Assembly: GCA_009746045.1 (NCBI GenBank)
Contig: RPFO01000392.1
Span: 540,452 to 580,451, forward strand
DNA length: 40,000 nt
DNA from: Mesostigma viride
Lineage: Eukaryota; Streptophyta; Mesostigmatophyceae; Mesostigmatales; Mesostigmataceae
Reading direction: 5' to 3'
The position numbers and the translations under genes were made by a program. The notes below the pieces were generated by a model. That model was not told the DNA's origin and made no database searches. It saw only the letters and a program-made list of their open reading frames with translations. Position 1 is the stretch's first letter. Each line of letters starts with the position of its first letter. Positions 23,622 to 35,800 of this stretch are shown piece after piece.

Positions 23622-25588
23622 CCCATACTCCGTCAAGTGTATCCATTTGGATACACTTGCACCCCCCGCCACGTGGCAAAATATTGCGCGAGCGCCGCGC
23701 CATCGGGTACGGATGTAAGTGGTCAGGCAACTCGGGACAGACAGGAGCGGTGACATGCCCAGCCAAAATTTCACGGGTATTAGGGTCTGGCCCCAAGGCT
23801 GCCGGTGGCTGCATTGGTCCGGCCCCTATATAAATATAGGGGCTGCGGCTGAAATAGCCTGCCGGTGGGTGGTCATGGCCCCCATATGGCGAGCCTACTG
23901 CCAAAGGGGATTTGCCACGTGGCAAGTGCTCGTCTACACCAGGTGTATCCACCAGTAACAATCCATGGTCAGTTTCAAACCAAACATTCATTGGTGAATT
24001 TCTCAAGTATTGTCAGCGGGCCTTGGAAAGGGGGCAAATTCAGCAAGCGCTGCGGAACTTAGATACTAAAATTTCGTTTTTTGTTCGTAACGTACAGCCA
24101 ATCATTTTGCTCCCGGATCAAATTGTGATCTGGTCACTGAACACGAATTCAGCGCGTTGGGGGGGGGCATATGGGGGCCGGCTGTCGGCGCACCGGTGGC
24201 GGCGCCCCAGGGGGGCGCTAGCATACTGGGGGCCAGCAAGTTTCATTCCGGCGGTTGGCATTGGACCCTGAGTTCAATATGGGGGCCGGACATTTCGACC
24301 TGGCGGTGGCGGTATTGGGCCCCCAAATAGCATGGCTGAATGTCACCGCTCCTGGACAGACCCAATGTGAACGTAAATGCATAGGTTGGTGGGATAATTG
24401 CGCCATAGCCACCTAAATACCACGTTGCCAGGCTGTGCATCACGTGACTTTTGCTAACATTTTTGACCGTTGCGCGCGCGGATAGCGAGATATGGCTGTC
24501 AACGTGCCATTTGGTGGAAATTTGGGGTTCCGCAGCTTGAAATGGGTCAGATGATGACCCCTGAACGATGATGCATTATGTTGGTTCGTCAAGAATTATC
24601 AGATTCACGGAACTGTGAAAATACGCAGTGGTTATTATCTCTGTCTTGGTCGCCACCATCAGAAGAGACGTCCCGTTTGGTATCGCCGGTTTCTTTTTGG
24701 TTTCTTGGTAGCTTCTTTCCGCCTGGGCCTTACATTGTTTTACGGAAGTCCGCTGCGCACCATCTGCTGGGAACGTCGACGCGTTAGACGTCATCTTTGC
24801 ATAGATAAATCAACATGGTTATCATGACGGATGCATGGATAGAGCGGCTATGGCTGCCTGTGCCACTAGCATCAGTATCCGGGACGTATGAGCATGTCGG
24901 CCAGCGGAACCCGGCCAGGTCGTGATCGAGGCAGGTGCGGCGATTCGTTTCCGTGTTGGTTGCATGGAAACTCGTACGTTCATACATGTCTGATGGTGGA
25001 TATATGAGTGGTAATTGCAACTGCCTTCCATGCCTGCTCAAGGAGGGGTATTAGCCATTATGTTGCACAGTTTGTGGCATTTCTTGGGGGGATACCGTTC
25101 AGTGAGTGTCAGGTGGCTTCATATTTGTATTCCAGCATATTTGGCAGTCTATTGTGGTCAATTATATTGCATCATTGTATGGCATGGCATAGTTGGCTGT
25201 TTGCGCGCGCGTAAGCCACACACGTAAACGCGGGCATGGTATGGGTCAAATGGGCTATCCGGGTAGTTTGACCAAAGGAAAGCACCATTGGACTATCCAA
25301 CTAAATTGTCCAATGTTGGGTTTGAGGTTTCTGACCCTCCCCTCAGTAGAAGGGGGGGGGGTATACTTTTTCTTGGCACAAAATGATCGTCTTTTGGCTC
25401 ACTTTGACTGAAGGTATCATCCAAAGGACTAATAAGACTCATGATATTATTGCATATTATGAAAGCCCTTGAAGTGTAGATACTCCTAGCATCTTGGTTG
25501 GGGGTATTTGGAGTTGTGGTCTATGAGTTATGATTTTTGGCAATTTTAGGGGTCTGAAAGTGCCAAAAATGGCCTGACGGAGTATGGG
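23622..25588. mobile_element. piggyBac-like non-autonomous element, second family (1967 bp)
   Basis: Perfect 14-bp terminal inverted repeats, CCCATACTCCGTCA at 23622-23635 and TGACGGAGTATGGG at 25575-25588. Flanking TTAA lies at 23618-23621 and 25589-25592. A subterminal perfect hairpin (10-bp arms aagtgtatcc/ggatacactt, 23634-23657) adjoins the left end. An internal inverted repeat (aggagcggtgacat near 23744 and its complement near 24341) suggests further nesting. No transposase-like frame was recognised. Its left TTAA overlaps the right target duplication of the MULE. Confidence 0.82.
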
Positions 25589-25645
25589 TTAATGCACCGC
25601 CGATGCTCAGGGGGCTGCGCTCGGACTCGAGCACATCCATGGCAC

Positions 25646-25681
25646 AGTCCCATACTCCGTGACTCCCCAACGGGAGCACGT
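25646..25681. repeat. Stray terminal-like motif next to the second piggyBac-like element
   Basis: CCCATACTCCGTGA at 25646 differs at one position from the 14-bp terminus of the 23622-25588 element, but has no TTAA before it. It continues into ctccccaacgggagcacg, which recurs in related form near 19657-19683. It may be the remnant of another copy. Confidence 0.5.
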
Positions 25682-26598
25682 GAACAATTAATTAATGATT
25701 CATTTTAACCCGTGTTTTTTTAATTAGAACGCGATATATCGCGTTGTAAGCTTGCTTTTTTTAGAACGCGTATAGCACCTAAGGAAATTTTTTTTTCATG
25801 GTCATGTATATACTTGAAAGCCCATAAATCAAAGGATTTTTTGAGCTACTCAGACCTACAAAATGCTATAATTCGATCATTAGAGAGATACACTGGTTTG
25901 AATACAGGGGGGTCTGACCATGACCGCGATTTCTTGACCCTAGGTCACAAGTCATGTGCTTATTTACAAATGGTTCATGAAAAAAATCTGGCTTCTTGCA
26001 CGAGCTATGGGCAACATATGCAGGCTCTGTGAAACAAAACTCAGGCCCATTGGGCCACCGGGAGCTATTTTTCATTAGCATCACAATTACAACGCAGTAC
26101 AACGCAGTGGGAAAAATGAGAGCCCTTCACAACATGAGGCAACGACACGAGCCCCATAAACGGGGCCGTAGTGAGCTTGGAGGGTCAAAACGTTGAAAAT
26201 AAGTGTTGCATAAGTTATACAGCATCAAACATGCATCAAACATCATGACTGGATGACCTAGGTAATATGACTGAATCAGGCAGCCATAGCCAAAGCATCA
26301 TCCACTCTCACAACGTGTTGAGCACATCATTGCCTCGTGGGAACGGAGGTGCTGGGTTTTGATTCCATAACGCGTGCAATACTGAAAGAAAGAGGCACGT
26401 GTAATGCAAGGCTTGGATAGGTTGAGTGATCCATGAGCTTACATGCAGGCAAAGATGACGCTGGCCGGAATGCATGCTAGCAAATGGTGGCAAGATGCTA
26501 ACAACACATGATTATACACCATGATTATGGGCACCTAGCTGATCTTCTTGCACAATCAACGCAGTATAAACCATCAACATCCAATCCTCACGATATAT

Positions 26599-26833
26599 CA
26601 AGGAGACAACCAGCGCAGGCCAGAAATCGGGAGAATCCGGACCATGGTAGCTCGAGCCTGCCGTTATCTTGTCCGCGTGTTCGAGTCGTTCAGGATGATG
26701 AAGATGAATGGTGATGGAAATGTGTATCCGTGTGCATTGAAATTATGGCTGGCTTACGTGTAGAGCGACTAGATGACCTAGACGGTGGGGCCGGAAACAG
26801 CATGAATTGATCAGGGCGTGTGTTTCGATATAT
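26599..26833. mobile_element. Nested insertion 1 in copy B (~227 bp plus target duplication)
   Basis: CGATATAT occurs at 26591-26598 and 26826-26833. Copy A has a single related CGATATGT at the corresponding site, so 26599-26833 is an insertion with a 6-8 bp duplication. Its left end carries the dispersed motif (atcaaggagacaaccagcgc). I see no matching terminal inverted repeat at the right end, so the class is undetermined; the duplication size would suit hAT-type or other cut-and-paste elements. Confidence 0.75.
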
Positions 26834-26852
26834 GCACGGCTTGACGACGTAT

Positions 26853-27360
26853 TGAATTGAATTGAATTGAATTGTAACATAACTCCGGCCGTTGGGAGTA
26901 TATGTAGCACATAGCCCAGAGAAGGGGCATATGGCCTATCATACATTCTAAGCTACTTCCTGCAAGGGTGGGAATGTAAACAACACTTGCTCTAGGTGCA
27001 CTAGGGCACCTGCACCACCCAGAGTTTCAGGCAACACCCAGCTAAGGGGAGCCTGTCATAGGTGGGGAAGATCAGCACAGCTATACAAAAGCTAGGGCAT
27101 GGCTTCTCAGCAGGGAGTGACCCCCTGCATGGGCACGGCATAATTAAATAAAGCTAGGTATCATCTGGAGGGTGGCTCATCATAGGCACACATGTACATG
27201 ACTAAAAAGGCTAGGCCGAAGCTGGTATAGTGCCTGTAGTAGGCGGGCATGTACAAGGCCACTGTCTAACTATTCTACACTACTGCTGTATTCCCCTAGG
27301 CTGGGGCTGGAGTTGCTGGGGCCGCGGTGGTCGAGGGGGTCGCTTGCCAGGGCTTGTGGC
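26853..27360 (-). mobile_element. Nested insertion 2 in copy B (508 bp), retroposon-like with pentanucleotide tail
   Basis: CGACGTAT is present at 26845-26852 and again at 27361-27368, but only once in copy A, giving an exact 8-bp duplication. The left end is (TGAAT)4, so on the minus strand the element ends in (ATTCA)n. A short tandem tail with a target duplication is typical of SINEs or truncated LINEs, which is the favoured reading. No internal Pol III promoter was recognised with confidence. Confidence 0.75.
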
Positions 27361-28212
27361 CGACGTATACAGCACCTAAATACTGCACAACTGCAACCTG
27401 CTATGGCTGACATGCAAGCAACGTCAAGTAGGATGGCGGTCTTAGAGAGGCTGGGCAGAGGTCGGTAGAAACAAGTGGAAAACTGGCAGAAACTAGGTAG
27501 AAACACGATATACTTACGCATGCAAGCACTATTGAGCCGGTGGCAGAGGCCATTTCCAGGAAAATACAGCATACCGTAGCAATAGCCACGGTCACGCCTT
27601 ACGCTATTTACAGGCACCATCATGCCCAGAGCTACCCAATAAAAGTCTGCACAAATCTCGGTTTAGCCGAGAGTCCGGGCGTTCGGAATGAATAAACATG
27701 TGTTAAGAAGTCGAAACACCATGGAAATACCAAGCATGGTGCCGCAGCAGACCCGAGTCTTGACGTAATAATATGTATGCCGGTTTCCAGGGTTTCCGCA
27801 TGAAAGTTCCAAGGGTGAGAAACTGGAAAAAACTACGTTTCCTTTGCCCCAGTACCTCAACAAACTCGTAGAAACCTAATTATCAACCTTTGAACGCATC
27901 ATCATGGTCGTGCCACTGAAACTCGCGCGAAAACTGGCGAGATCTACCTGCCGCCATCGCCGTCGTCTTCACCTTCGTCCCGCGAAAATGCCTGATTTCA
28001 GTGGTACATATTTGTTTGCAGCTGTCACAAAAAAAATACCAAAATTACCAGGATTTTTTCCTGAATTCTATGAGATGTTTCTGACCTATGTTGAAAGTTT
28101 CAGACCAAAAATCGCATGTTTAATAGGTTTGCCACGTGTCAGATTACAACGCGATACATCGCGTTCTAACCCTACAACGCGATGTATCGCGTTGTAAAAA
28201 AACACGGGTTAA

Positions 28213-28754
28213 TTTTAACGGCACGGTCTACATCATAAAGTACAAACACCCAAACTCAAGAGATGTCTACCTCTACAAAAATCCTGGGAACTAGCTTGCC
28301 CTTGTATTATACACGGCCATCAAGCATGCTCACCCCATGATGACATCAAAAACAAACAATCGTCTAACTATACACAGGTAAGCTACACAGCTACAGATAA
28401 GCCCCGGAAATGAAATTCCTGCAAAAACTACATGGCCCCATTATCATGTCATATGCTGAAGCATGTGGAGCCCGGCCGAGCTGTAGTACACAGCCTTGTA
28501 ACCCTGCCCATTACTTGGCTACTGGCGGGGACACTTCCTGGGCCCTGGTGGCGACAAGCACTACCGTGCACATGGGTCCCCATTCTCCCCTCTCTCACCC
28601 CCCCTCACCGCCCTCGCAGCGCATACACAGTTGCAGTCTCAATTTGCTTATTTTAGTGACACCTTTGAGAACTCGGCACCTTGTGTCCATACTCCATTCT
28701 CGACACGCCCAGCTGGCCTGTTACGGCGACTCTGCATCCAGGCCAGAGCCAGAC
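28213..28754 (-). other. 3' flank of the hybrid histidine kinase gene
   Basis: About 540 bp between copy B and the kinase stop codon. It should contain the kinase 3' UTR. No gene or clear polyadenylation signal was identified. Confidence 0.5.
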
Positions 28755-29758
28755 CTATGCTGACAGCGCGAATGCTGTCCGCGTAGGCTTTGTCAAGTTG
28801 ATGAGCGCAGCCTTTAGAACCTCCACGTTCAATGGCTCTGCCGAGGGACAGGAGAAGCCGGGGCATACGCAGGCAGGCATAACCAACCCAAACGAGCAGG
28901 TGACGTCAGCATGGGTTCATGGCCATTGCGCAACAGGCTCGTGGTCATTGCAACTTCCCATCACTTCAAGAAGCCACGTTCTTGGCCATTCACCCGCCAA
29001 AACGCTGGTAGGCCGACACGCCCCAGCAAGGTCTATGGCATGGGTAGCTCTAGCATGCACAGTGGGCAAGACTGGGCGACTGGAATCCCACAGAGACGGT
29101 GCATCGAGAGGAGGGGCAGTGAGCGGCCTCTGCCGTGATGCAGACAGTGACCCCGGGAATAAACGTACAGACTGGTTAGCATGCTATGCTGGTTGGCATG
29201 TGGCGCATCTACTGCCCTCCATAACCTGTTCCCAACTCCGGTTTTGACATGGCAACTTGCCCTGGCATCAGGTGGGTTGAAATCAGGGCAACACGCTTTG
29301 CTGATGGACAACTCCTACTGTGTGTGGACAACTCCATAATGCAGCTACTGGAGATATGATAACGTAAACATTGACATTTCTGTGTGCCCACAAATGGTGC
29401 GAAGATGGGCACAGGCACACTCACGTGTGCCTGTGCCTGTGCCTGTGCATTTGCATGTATGTATGTGTCTGAGCATGCATGTGTGTGTGTGTTTTTGGCG
29501 CGGGTGTGTGCCTCTATGCGCACGTACTGCACAGGTAGCCGTTGAAGCCGATGGACATGCAGTAGGTCTCATCGCTCTCCATGTTGTGCGCGGTCAGCGC
29601 GACGATGGGCAGCAGCCGCGTGGCCCCTAGCTCCGCCTCCATCGAGCGAATCTGGATGGTGGCCTGGTAGCCGTCCAGTACGGGCTGCGGTTGCCAGCAA
29701 CACAAAGGAAGGAAAGAACGAGTGAGTGAGTGCGTGCGTGCGTGAGTGCGTGAGTGAG

Positions 29759-29802
<44 letters not shown>

Positions 29803-32800
29803 TGTGTGAGTGCGTGAGTGCGTGAGTTAGTGAGTGAGTGAGTGGGTGAGTGAGAGTGAGTGAGTGAGTGAGTGAGTGAGTGAGTGAGTGAGTGAGTGAG
29901 TGAGTGAGTGAGTGAGTGAGTGAGTGAGTGAGTGAGTGAGTGAGTGAGTGAGTGAGTGAGTGAGTGAGTGAGTGAGTGAGTGAGTGAGTGAGTGAGTGAG
30001 TGAGTGAGTGAGTGAGTGAGTGAGTGAGTGAGTGAGTGAGTGAGTGAGTGAGTGAGTGAGTGAGTGAGTGAGTGAGAGTGAGTGAGTGAGTGAGTGAGTG
30101 AGTGAGAGTGAGTGAGTGAGTGAGTGAGTGAGTGAGTGAGTGAGTGAGTGAGTGAGTGAGTGAGTGAGTGAGTGAGTGAGTGAGTGAGTGAGTGAGTGAG
30201 TGAGTGAGTGAGTGAGTGAGTGAGTGAGTGAGTGAGTGAGTGAGTGAGTGAGTGAGTGAGTGAGTGAGTGAGTGAGTGAGTGAGTGAGTGAGCGAGTGAG
30301 AGAGCGAGTGAGTGAGTGGGTGGAAGGGCGGGCGGGCAGGCGGGTGGGTGGGTGGGTGGGTGGGTGGGTGGGTGGGTGGGTGGGTGGGTGGGTGGGTGGG
30401 TGGGTGGGTGGGTGGGTGGGTGGGTGGGTGGGTGGGTGGGTGGGTGGGTGGGTGGGTGGGTGGGTGGGTGGGTGGGTGGGTGGGTGGGTGGGTGGGTGGG
30501 TGGGTGGGTGGGTAGGTGGGTGGGTGGGTGGGTGGGTGGGTGGGTGGGTGGGTAGGTGAGTGGCATACTAGTCAACCGGAACAACACCGCATGCCATGCT
30601 GGGAAAACAGGAGTGAGAGACCACGACCTGCCATTCCGTGCTGGGGCTGTTCATGATTCACCATGGATGGCCTGACGGAGTTCATAACATGGAGGTGCAC
30701 AGCACGGTGCCAGCGCATGCAACGAGCGGACCGTGGAGCAGGTGCCCACAATCATGAGGAGCTGCACCATCTCCAAGGTGGAACGCCGGTCGTGAAGAAG
30801 CGGACGCGAAAGCACCATATCGCTTCGCCGGACGTGTCCGTCCTACCCACGTCTATGTGCACGATGTCAACGAATACACAAAATGAGCCAGTGGCTAACT
30901 TGCACGGGAACATGTGGAGACAGAGGACGGACACGGAACACAGAGCAGAGCGATGAACCAAGAGCCTTGTGCCTAGTGACGGGGGATCGCACTCTACTGG
31001 GTGCTCTAGGACTGGGCAATCCTTCGGGGCAAGCATTTGGAGGGGTCGCCCTTGCGAGGCCTGGCTGTGACACGCGCCATAGCATGGCGCCGCGGCCATC
31101 GCTCGGTGCGTGGCGCATGAGGACCCACTGGGGGGATCCCCTTCAAAGAATCCTTCATCGAACCAACCTCAGCACGATGCGATGGCTGGTCACGCCCCCT
31201 CCATTGCCAGCAACTCCTTGCCAGGGCTGTGTAGCCCAGCATCCGCCCATGACCTGCCTATCCCCTGGGCGGAGCAGTCGAGCCCCCCCGAAAATCTCCA
31301 TGCGCCTGCAAGCACCATGCTTTACGCTATTCAAACTGTATGGCTCGCTACAGAGGACCCTAAACATTCCCCCTTGAGTGCCCTCCATTGAAGTGCTCCC
31401 TATGAGGGCCCATGCGAGGGGCCCTTGAAGGGCGCCCTTACGCACCATACATCTACTGCACGTATGCCCAGAAAGTTGCACGCACCATCTGAAGGTCCAT
31501 TAAGATGACATCGAACGGGCGGTCCGTCGTGCCCGGCTGAATGGTGGGGGACACCGTGCGCACCGCCTCCTGCCCGTTGCCCACGACAGTGACCTGCGCG
31601 CCCGCCTTGCTGAGAAGCATGTTGACCAGCCGCTGGTTGAGCGGGTTGTCCTGTGAATGGGCGGGGTTTGATGGGACATGACGTGAGTGGTGGCACAAGA
31701 CCGAGTGTTAGACCGAGGCCAATCATCACCCACCTGCCGCACCCACGCCGACAGCGGCGGAATCAGAAGAAGAAAGGATGGAAAAGTGAAGAAAGAAAGG
31801 AAGAAAGAAAGGATGGAAGAAAGAAAGAACGAAAGAAAGCGCAGCCTGGATGAATGAAGAAAGCGCCGAACAGTAGGAAGGACCGAAGAAAGAAAAACGG
31901 AGCGGCACGTCGCGTGGCGCACAGCAGGGGCACCCTACATCTTCAACCCGGGGCGCTTGATAGCACTGCCAGGCTATACCACAAACGTATAGTCTAGTAG
32001 TCTATAGCCCACGCACCTCGACGTATAAGACATTCAGGCCCTCCAAAGTCTTCACCGCTGAGGCATTCGTGCACCCGGCCTTGTCCCTGTTGCTGGTGGT
32101 GTCTGAGAGTTTCCGCTGGCGCCCAAAATTGTGGGCCTCGCGCGCCTCCTCAGACTCCCCCCCCGACATAGACACGCGCCGCCGCGTGGGCACGCTGCTG
32201 GCATCCGAGCCGCCTGTGCCTGTGCCTGCGCCCGCGCCCACGCCCTTGCCCGTGCTGGAACCGCTGGTGGCTACCAGGGGGTTGAAATCCTTGCCCTGGG
32301 AATGGCCATTACTATTTGAATGCCCCTGCCCCTTATTAGTATGCGCTTGGCCATGTGACGGCGCCACGCCATGTGGGAGGGGCAGCATCGGTGGCACCTC
32401 TCGCGTCACGCTCGCCATCATGCCCATCTCCAAAACTGCCCCATTGCCGCTCACACGGGGGGAGGCCGTGTTTGGGTTTGCTTGGGGCACGTCAGGGGTG
32501 GCCTTGGGGCTGGTGGTCAGTAAGGCAGCAGGTGTCGCGGTTGGGGCGGTGGGGGTAGCCAGGGACTGCGGCTTGCGGGTGGACTTGCCGAGCCGGAGCA
32601 ACGTTGCGCGCAAGTTGTCGATGTCGATGGGTTCTGCACGCGGCAGCGACGGCGCAGGGATAGAATTTCAGCCACACACGCATGCCAAGAGAAAGTACGT
32701 GTCCAAGAGTATGATTTTGTTCCGAGCTTGATGGCTTACTAGACTAGTTTAACTGTTCTGAGCAGAGCATGGTGAGTAAACGTTCGTTGACAGCCCGTCT

Positions 32801-35800
32801 TGCTTCCCGCAAACTGCAGTTGAGCAGTAGGTAGGCTCTCCAGATGCTGTAAGGAGAGAGGCACATTGCAGCGGATGTTCAACGACAATGTGTCCAGGAA
32901 CACCCAGGCGGGCAGCCAACGCAGCACATGCCAGCCCACCCCCGCAACAAACGGCTTGCACGTCGAAGTTGCCGCCACCAAATCGCCACACTAATGCCCC
33001 AGCTGTTTCATCTGTGCCACCGGTTCACCATCCGCATGATCAATGTGGGGGTGCGCATCGCAACAACTGACGTTTGCACTTGGCATTCAATGTCAGCCAA
33101 ACTTCAACTTCCCTACGCATGGCTTGCCTGCATACGTGACATCTGACAGCAAATGGCATCCTGTCGCTGAAGCACTTGCCCCCCCCCTGCTTTCCCGCCC
33201 ACCGCGGCTACCCACAAGCAAGCCCACCCAACAAATACACGCACACGCACCACAGCCGACGAACCCCACATAATGACACAGCACTATAGTCCCAATGCAC
33301 TGGACCGTAACGCACTCTCTATTGGATGGTGCTATTTGGAGTGCGCGTGACTGGAGACCGCGTGACTGGAGACCGCGTGAGAGGGCAACGAGGCATTTGT
33401 CCATGAAAAGACGACACGACTGGGGTATCAAGGAGACAATCAGCGCAGCCAACACTACGGGTGTCAACATATATACTACAATTCTTAAAACGCAGCCTTG
33501 GCACAAATTTAGCTAACACTCTTTCGAACGGCTTTCGGCTCCAGCCACTCAGCGGCGCGACTTACAGTCCGCTTGACGAATGAGCTGCGTGAAATTTCGT
33601 TGCGACCAATCACGAAAAGGTCTCCAGATATAACGGTCGCAAACTTTTGGGTTGTTGGACCAAACTTTCCATTAACGAAATCCCGTTACAAATGCGCAGG
33701 AAGCTCACACGTGGATTTTCCTCTGCTCCACCGCCTGTAAGCGATTTTTCCCTGCTGTCAGCGGCGAGGTCACTCATCCCCGCGCGCATCGCGCTCCCGT
33801 GCAGGGGTAGCAGTCAATCTGGAGCTAGTTGAACTCCACAAGACGTAGTTCGCGAGCTCCGTCCACTGCGCGATTGCGCAAGTTGTCCCTTTGTAGCAAT
33901 ATACATATTGTGCAACTTCAACAAAAATTGTTTCCGTAGACTTCAGGCGCCAAGGCACACTTCATCATAAGTCTAATTGTGAGGTTCCGGGTTCGAGTCT
34001 TCCTAGGTCTTGTATTTTTCTCGTTTTTTTTTTTCTTCACCCTTTTGCCAACCTCCATGAATCTTGTGGTCGAAACCCTAAAGCTAGCGCGCGCTCCTTG
34101 GTGAGGCTAGCGCCACCTGGCCCTCGGCGGCGGTACGTGGTGTCACGCAATCCCTAGCCGGGGCTCCCTGGCCGGGGACCGGCCACAAAAAGTACGAGCT
34201 CCAATGTCGCGGGCGAAGCCCGCAAAACTTGTATGTTGATCTGTAAAAATAGAGAGGGCAGCTGATCTGTTAAATAGAGAGAGCAGCTGATCTGTTAAAT
34301 AGAGAGGGCGGCTGATCTGTTAAATAGAGAGTGCAGCTGATCTGTTAAATAGAGAGTGCAGCTGATCTGTTAAATAGAGAGTGCAGCTGATCTGTTAAAT
34401 AGAGAGTGCAGCTGATCTGTTAAATAGAGAGTGCAGCTGATCTGTTAAAAAGAGAGTGCAGCTGATCTGTTAAAAAGAGAGGGCAGCTGATCTGTTAAAT
34501 AGAGAGGGCAGCTGATCTGTTAAATAGAGAGGGCAGCTGATCTGTTAAATAGAGAGGGCAGCTGATCTGTTAAATAGAGAGGGCAGCTGATCTGTTAAAT
34601 AGAGAGGGCAGCGTGCAGGGCAGCGCGGTAGCACCACTCACTGGCGAGCACGGCGTCCACCCCCGCCATTTCGCACTCAGCATTGTGTGCGTCCCCCGTG
34701 CGGCCGGACAGGAGGACGATTGTGTGACGTGTGCCAGCCTCCTTCTCCACCTCACGGATGGACATGGTGGCCGCCACGCCATTGACCACCGGCATCTGCC
34801 ACGGGGGCGTTGGGGGGGTGGGGGGTGGAAACGCGCAGGGCCAGCGGGGGAGGCAGGCATGAGGGATGCCGGGGAACAGATGCGAGAATAAATGGTGAGG
34901 GTGAGGCGCGGTAGGGGGCACAATGCTACAGTCCAAGATATGCGAACCAATTCGTTGATAACTCAAGAGGCACTGTGCATAGTACCACCTACTTTACCGT
35001 AGATCGCATCATCCACAGACTAACGAGGGCGAGGCATAGGATGCACGTAGATGTACATCAATGAATGACAAAAACTTTTACTTCAAGTATTAAAAAGACG
35101 CAAATAAGAAGGGTACCGGAGGGAGTCTAGGCAGGCTAACAAAATGGATGTGGAAGCCCGAGGTGTCCAAGGAGACCCCAAGCAGCCAAAAGCTAGAGCA
35201 GTAGCCAAAAGTAGCAGCCAGAAGTAGCAGCAGCACACAAGCTTCACTCGCGTGTGTGTACATGTGTATGCCGATCCCTGAGCTGTCTCTATTTATCATA
35301 CTATGCACACTACTCGCGCGTCTCTATTTATCATACTATGCTCACTACTCGCGCGTCTCTATTTATCATACTATGCACACTACTCGCGCGTCTCTATTTA
35401 TCATACTATGCTCACTACTCGCGCGTCTCTATTTATCATACTATGCTCACTACTCGCGCGTCTCTATTCATCATACTATGCTCACTACTCGCGCGTCTCT
35501 ATTTATCATACTATGCACACTACTCGCGCGTCTCTATTCATCATACTATGCTCACTACTCGCGCGTCTCTATTTATCATACTATGCTCACTACTCGCGCG
35601 TCTCTATTTATCATACTATGCTCACTACTCGCGCGTCTCTATTTATCATACTATGCACACTACTCGCGCGTCTCTATTCATCATACTATGCTCACTACTC
35701 GCGCGTCTCTATTTATCATACTATGCTCACTACTCGCGCGTCCACGAGCGGCTATTAGTCTGCAGCACATACCGAGTGTGCACTATCAGTGCTCATGGGT

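Larger units (their letters stand above)
25709..28208 (-). mobile_element. piggyBac-like non-autonomous DNA transposon, copy B (2500 bp, inverted, with two nested insertions)
   Basis: Same termini and internal sequence as copy A but in the opposite orientation, flanked by TTAA at 25705-25708 and 28209-28212. Removing the two insertions (26599-26833 and 26853-27360) leaves about 1757 bp, close to the 1774 bp of copy A. Small differences from A (for example a shorter A-run and single substitutions near 27700-28200) show that it is an independent copy and not an assembly duplicate. It has no transposase gene. Confidence 0.88.
28755..32040 (-). other. Receiver domain 2 of the hybrid kinase (four exons)
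   Basis: LNVLYVE|DNPLNQRLVNML gives the acidic pair, FDVILMDLQM|PVLDGYQ the phosphoacceptor Asp, IVALTAHN the Thr switch and GYLC|KPLNVEVLKAALIN the conserved Lys (bars mark introns). The domain is complete and of normal length, and the protein ends 10 residues after the last helix. Confidence 0.95.

Noticed and set aside
26599-26833. Helitron interpretation (5' TC after A)
   Set aside because: No CTRR end or 3' hairpin at the right boundary, and a 6-8 bp duplication is present, which Helitrons do not make.
29514-30587. 357-codon frame with Pro-Thr-His and Leu-Thr-His-Ser repeats
   Set aside because: Only its last ~55 codons are a true kinase exon (29684-29528). A cag acceptor at 29687-29685 separates that from the repeat.
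30668-30684. atggcctgacggagt shared with the right end of the second piggyBac-like element
   Set aside because: Only about 15 bp, lacking the terminal GGG-TTAA; compatible with chance or an untraceable relic.
33938-34012. tRNA-like segment with a B-box-like GGTTCGAGTC and a downstream T-run
   Set aside because: The acceptor stem can pair at about six of seven positions, but the T stem has mismatches and no good D arm or A box is present. At most a tRNA-derived relic.
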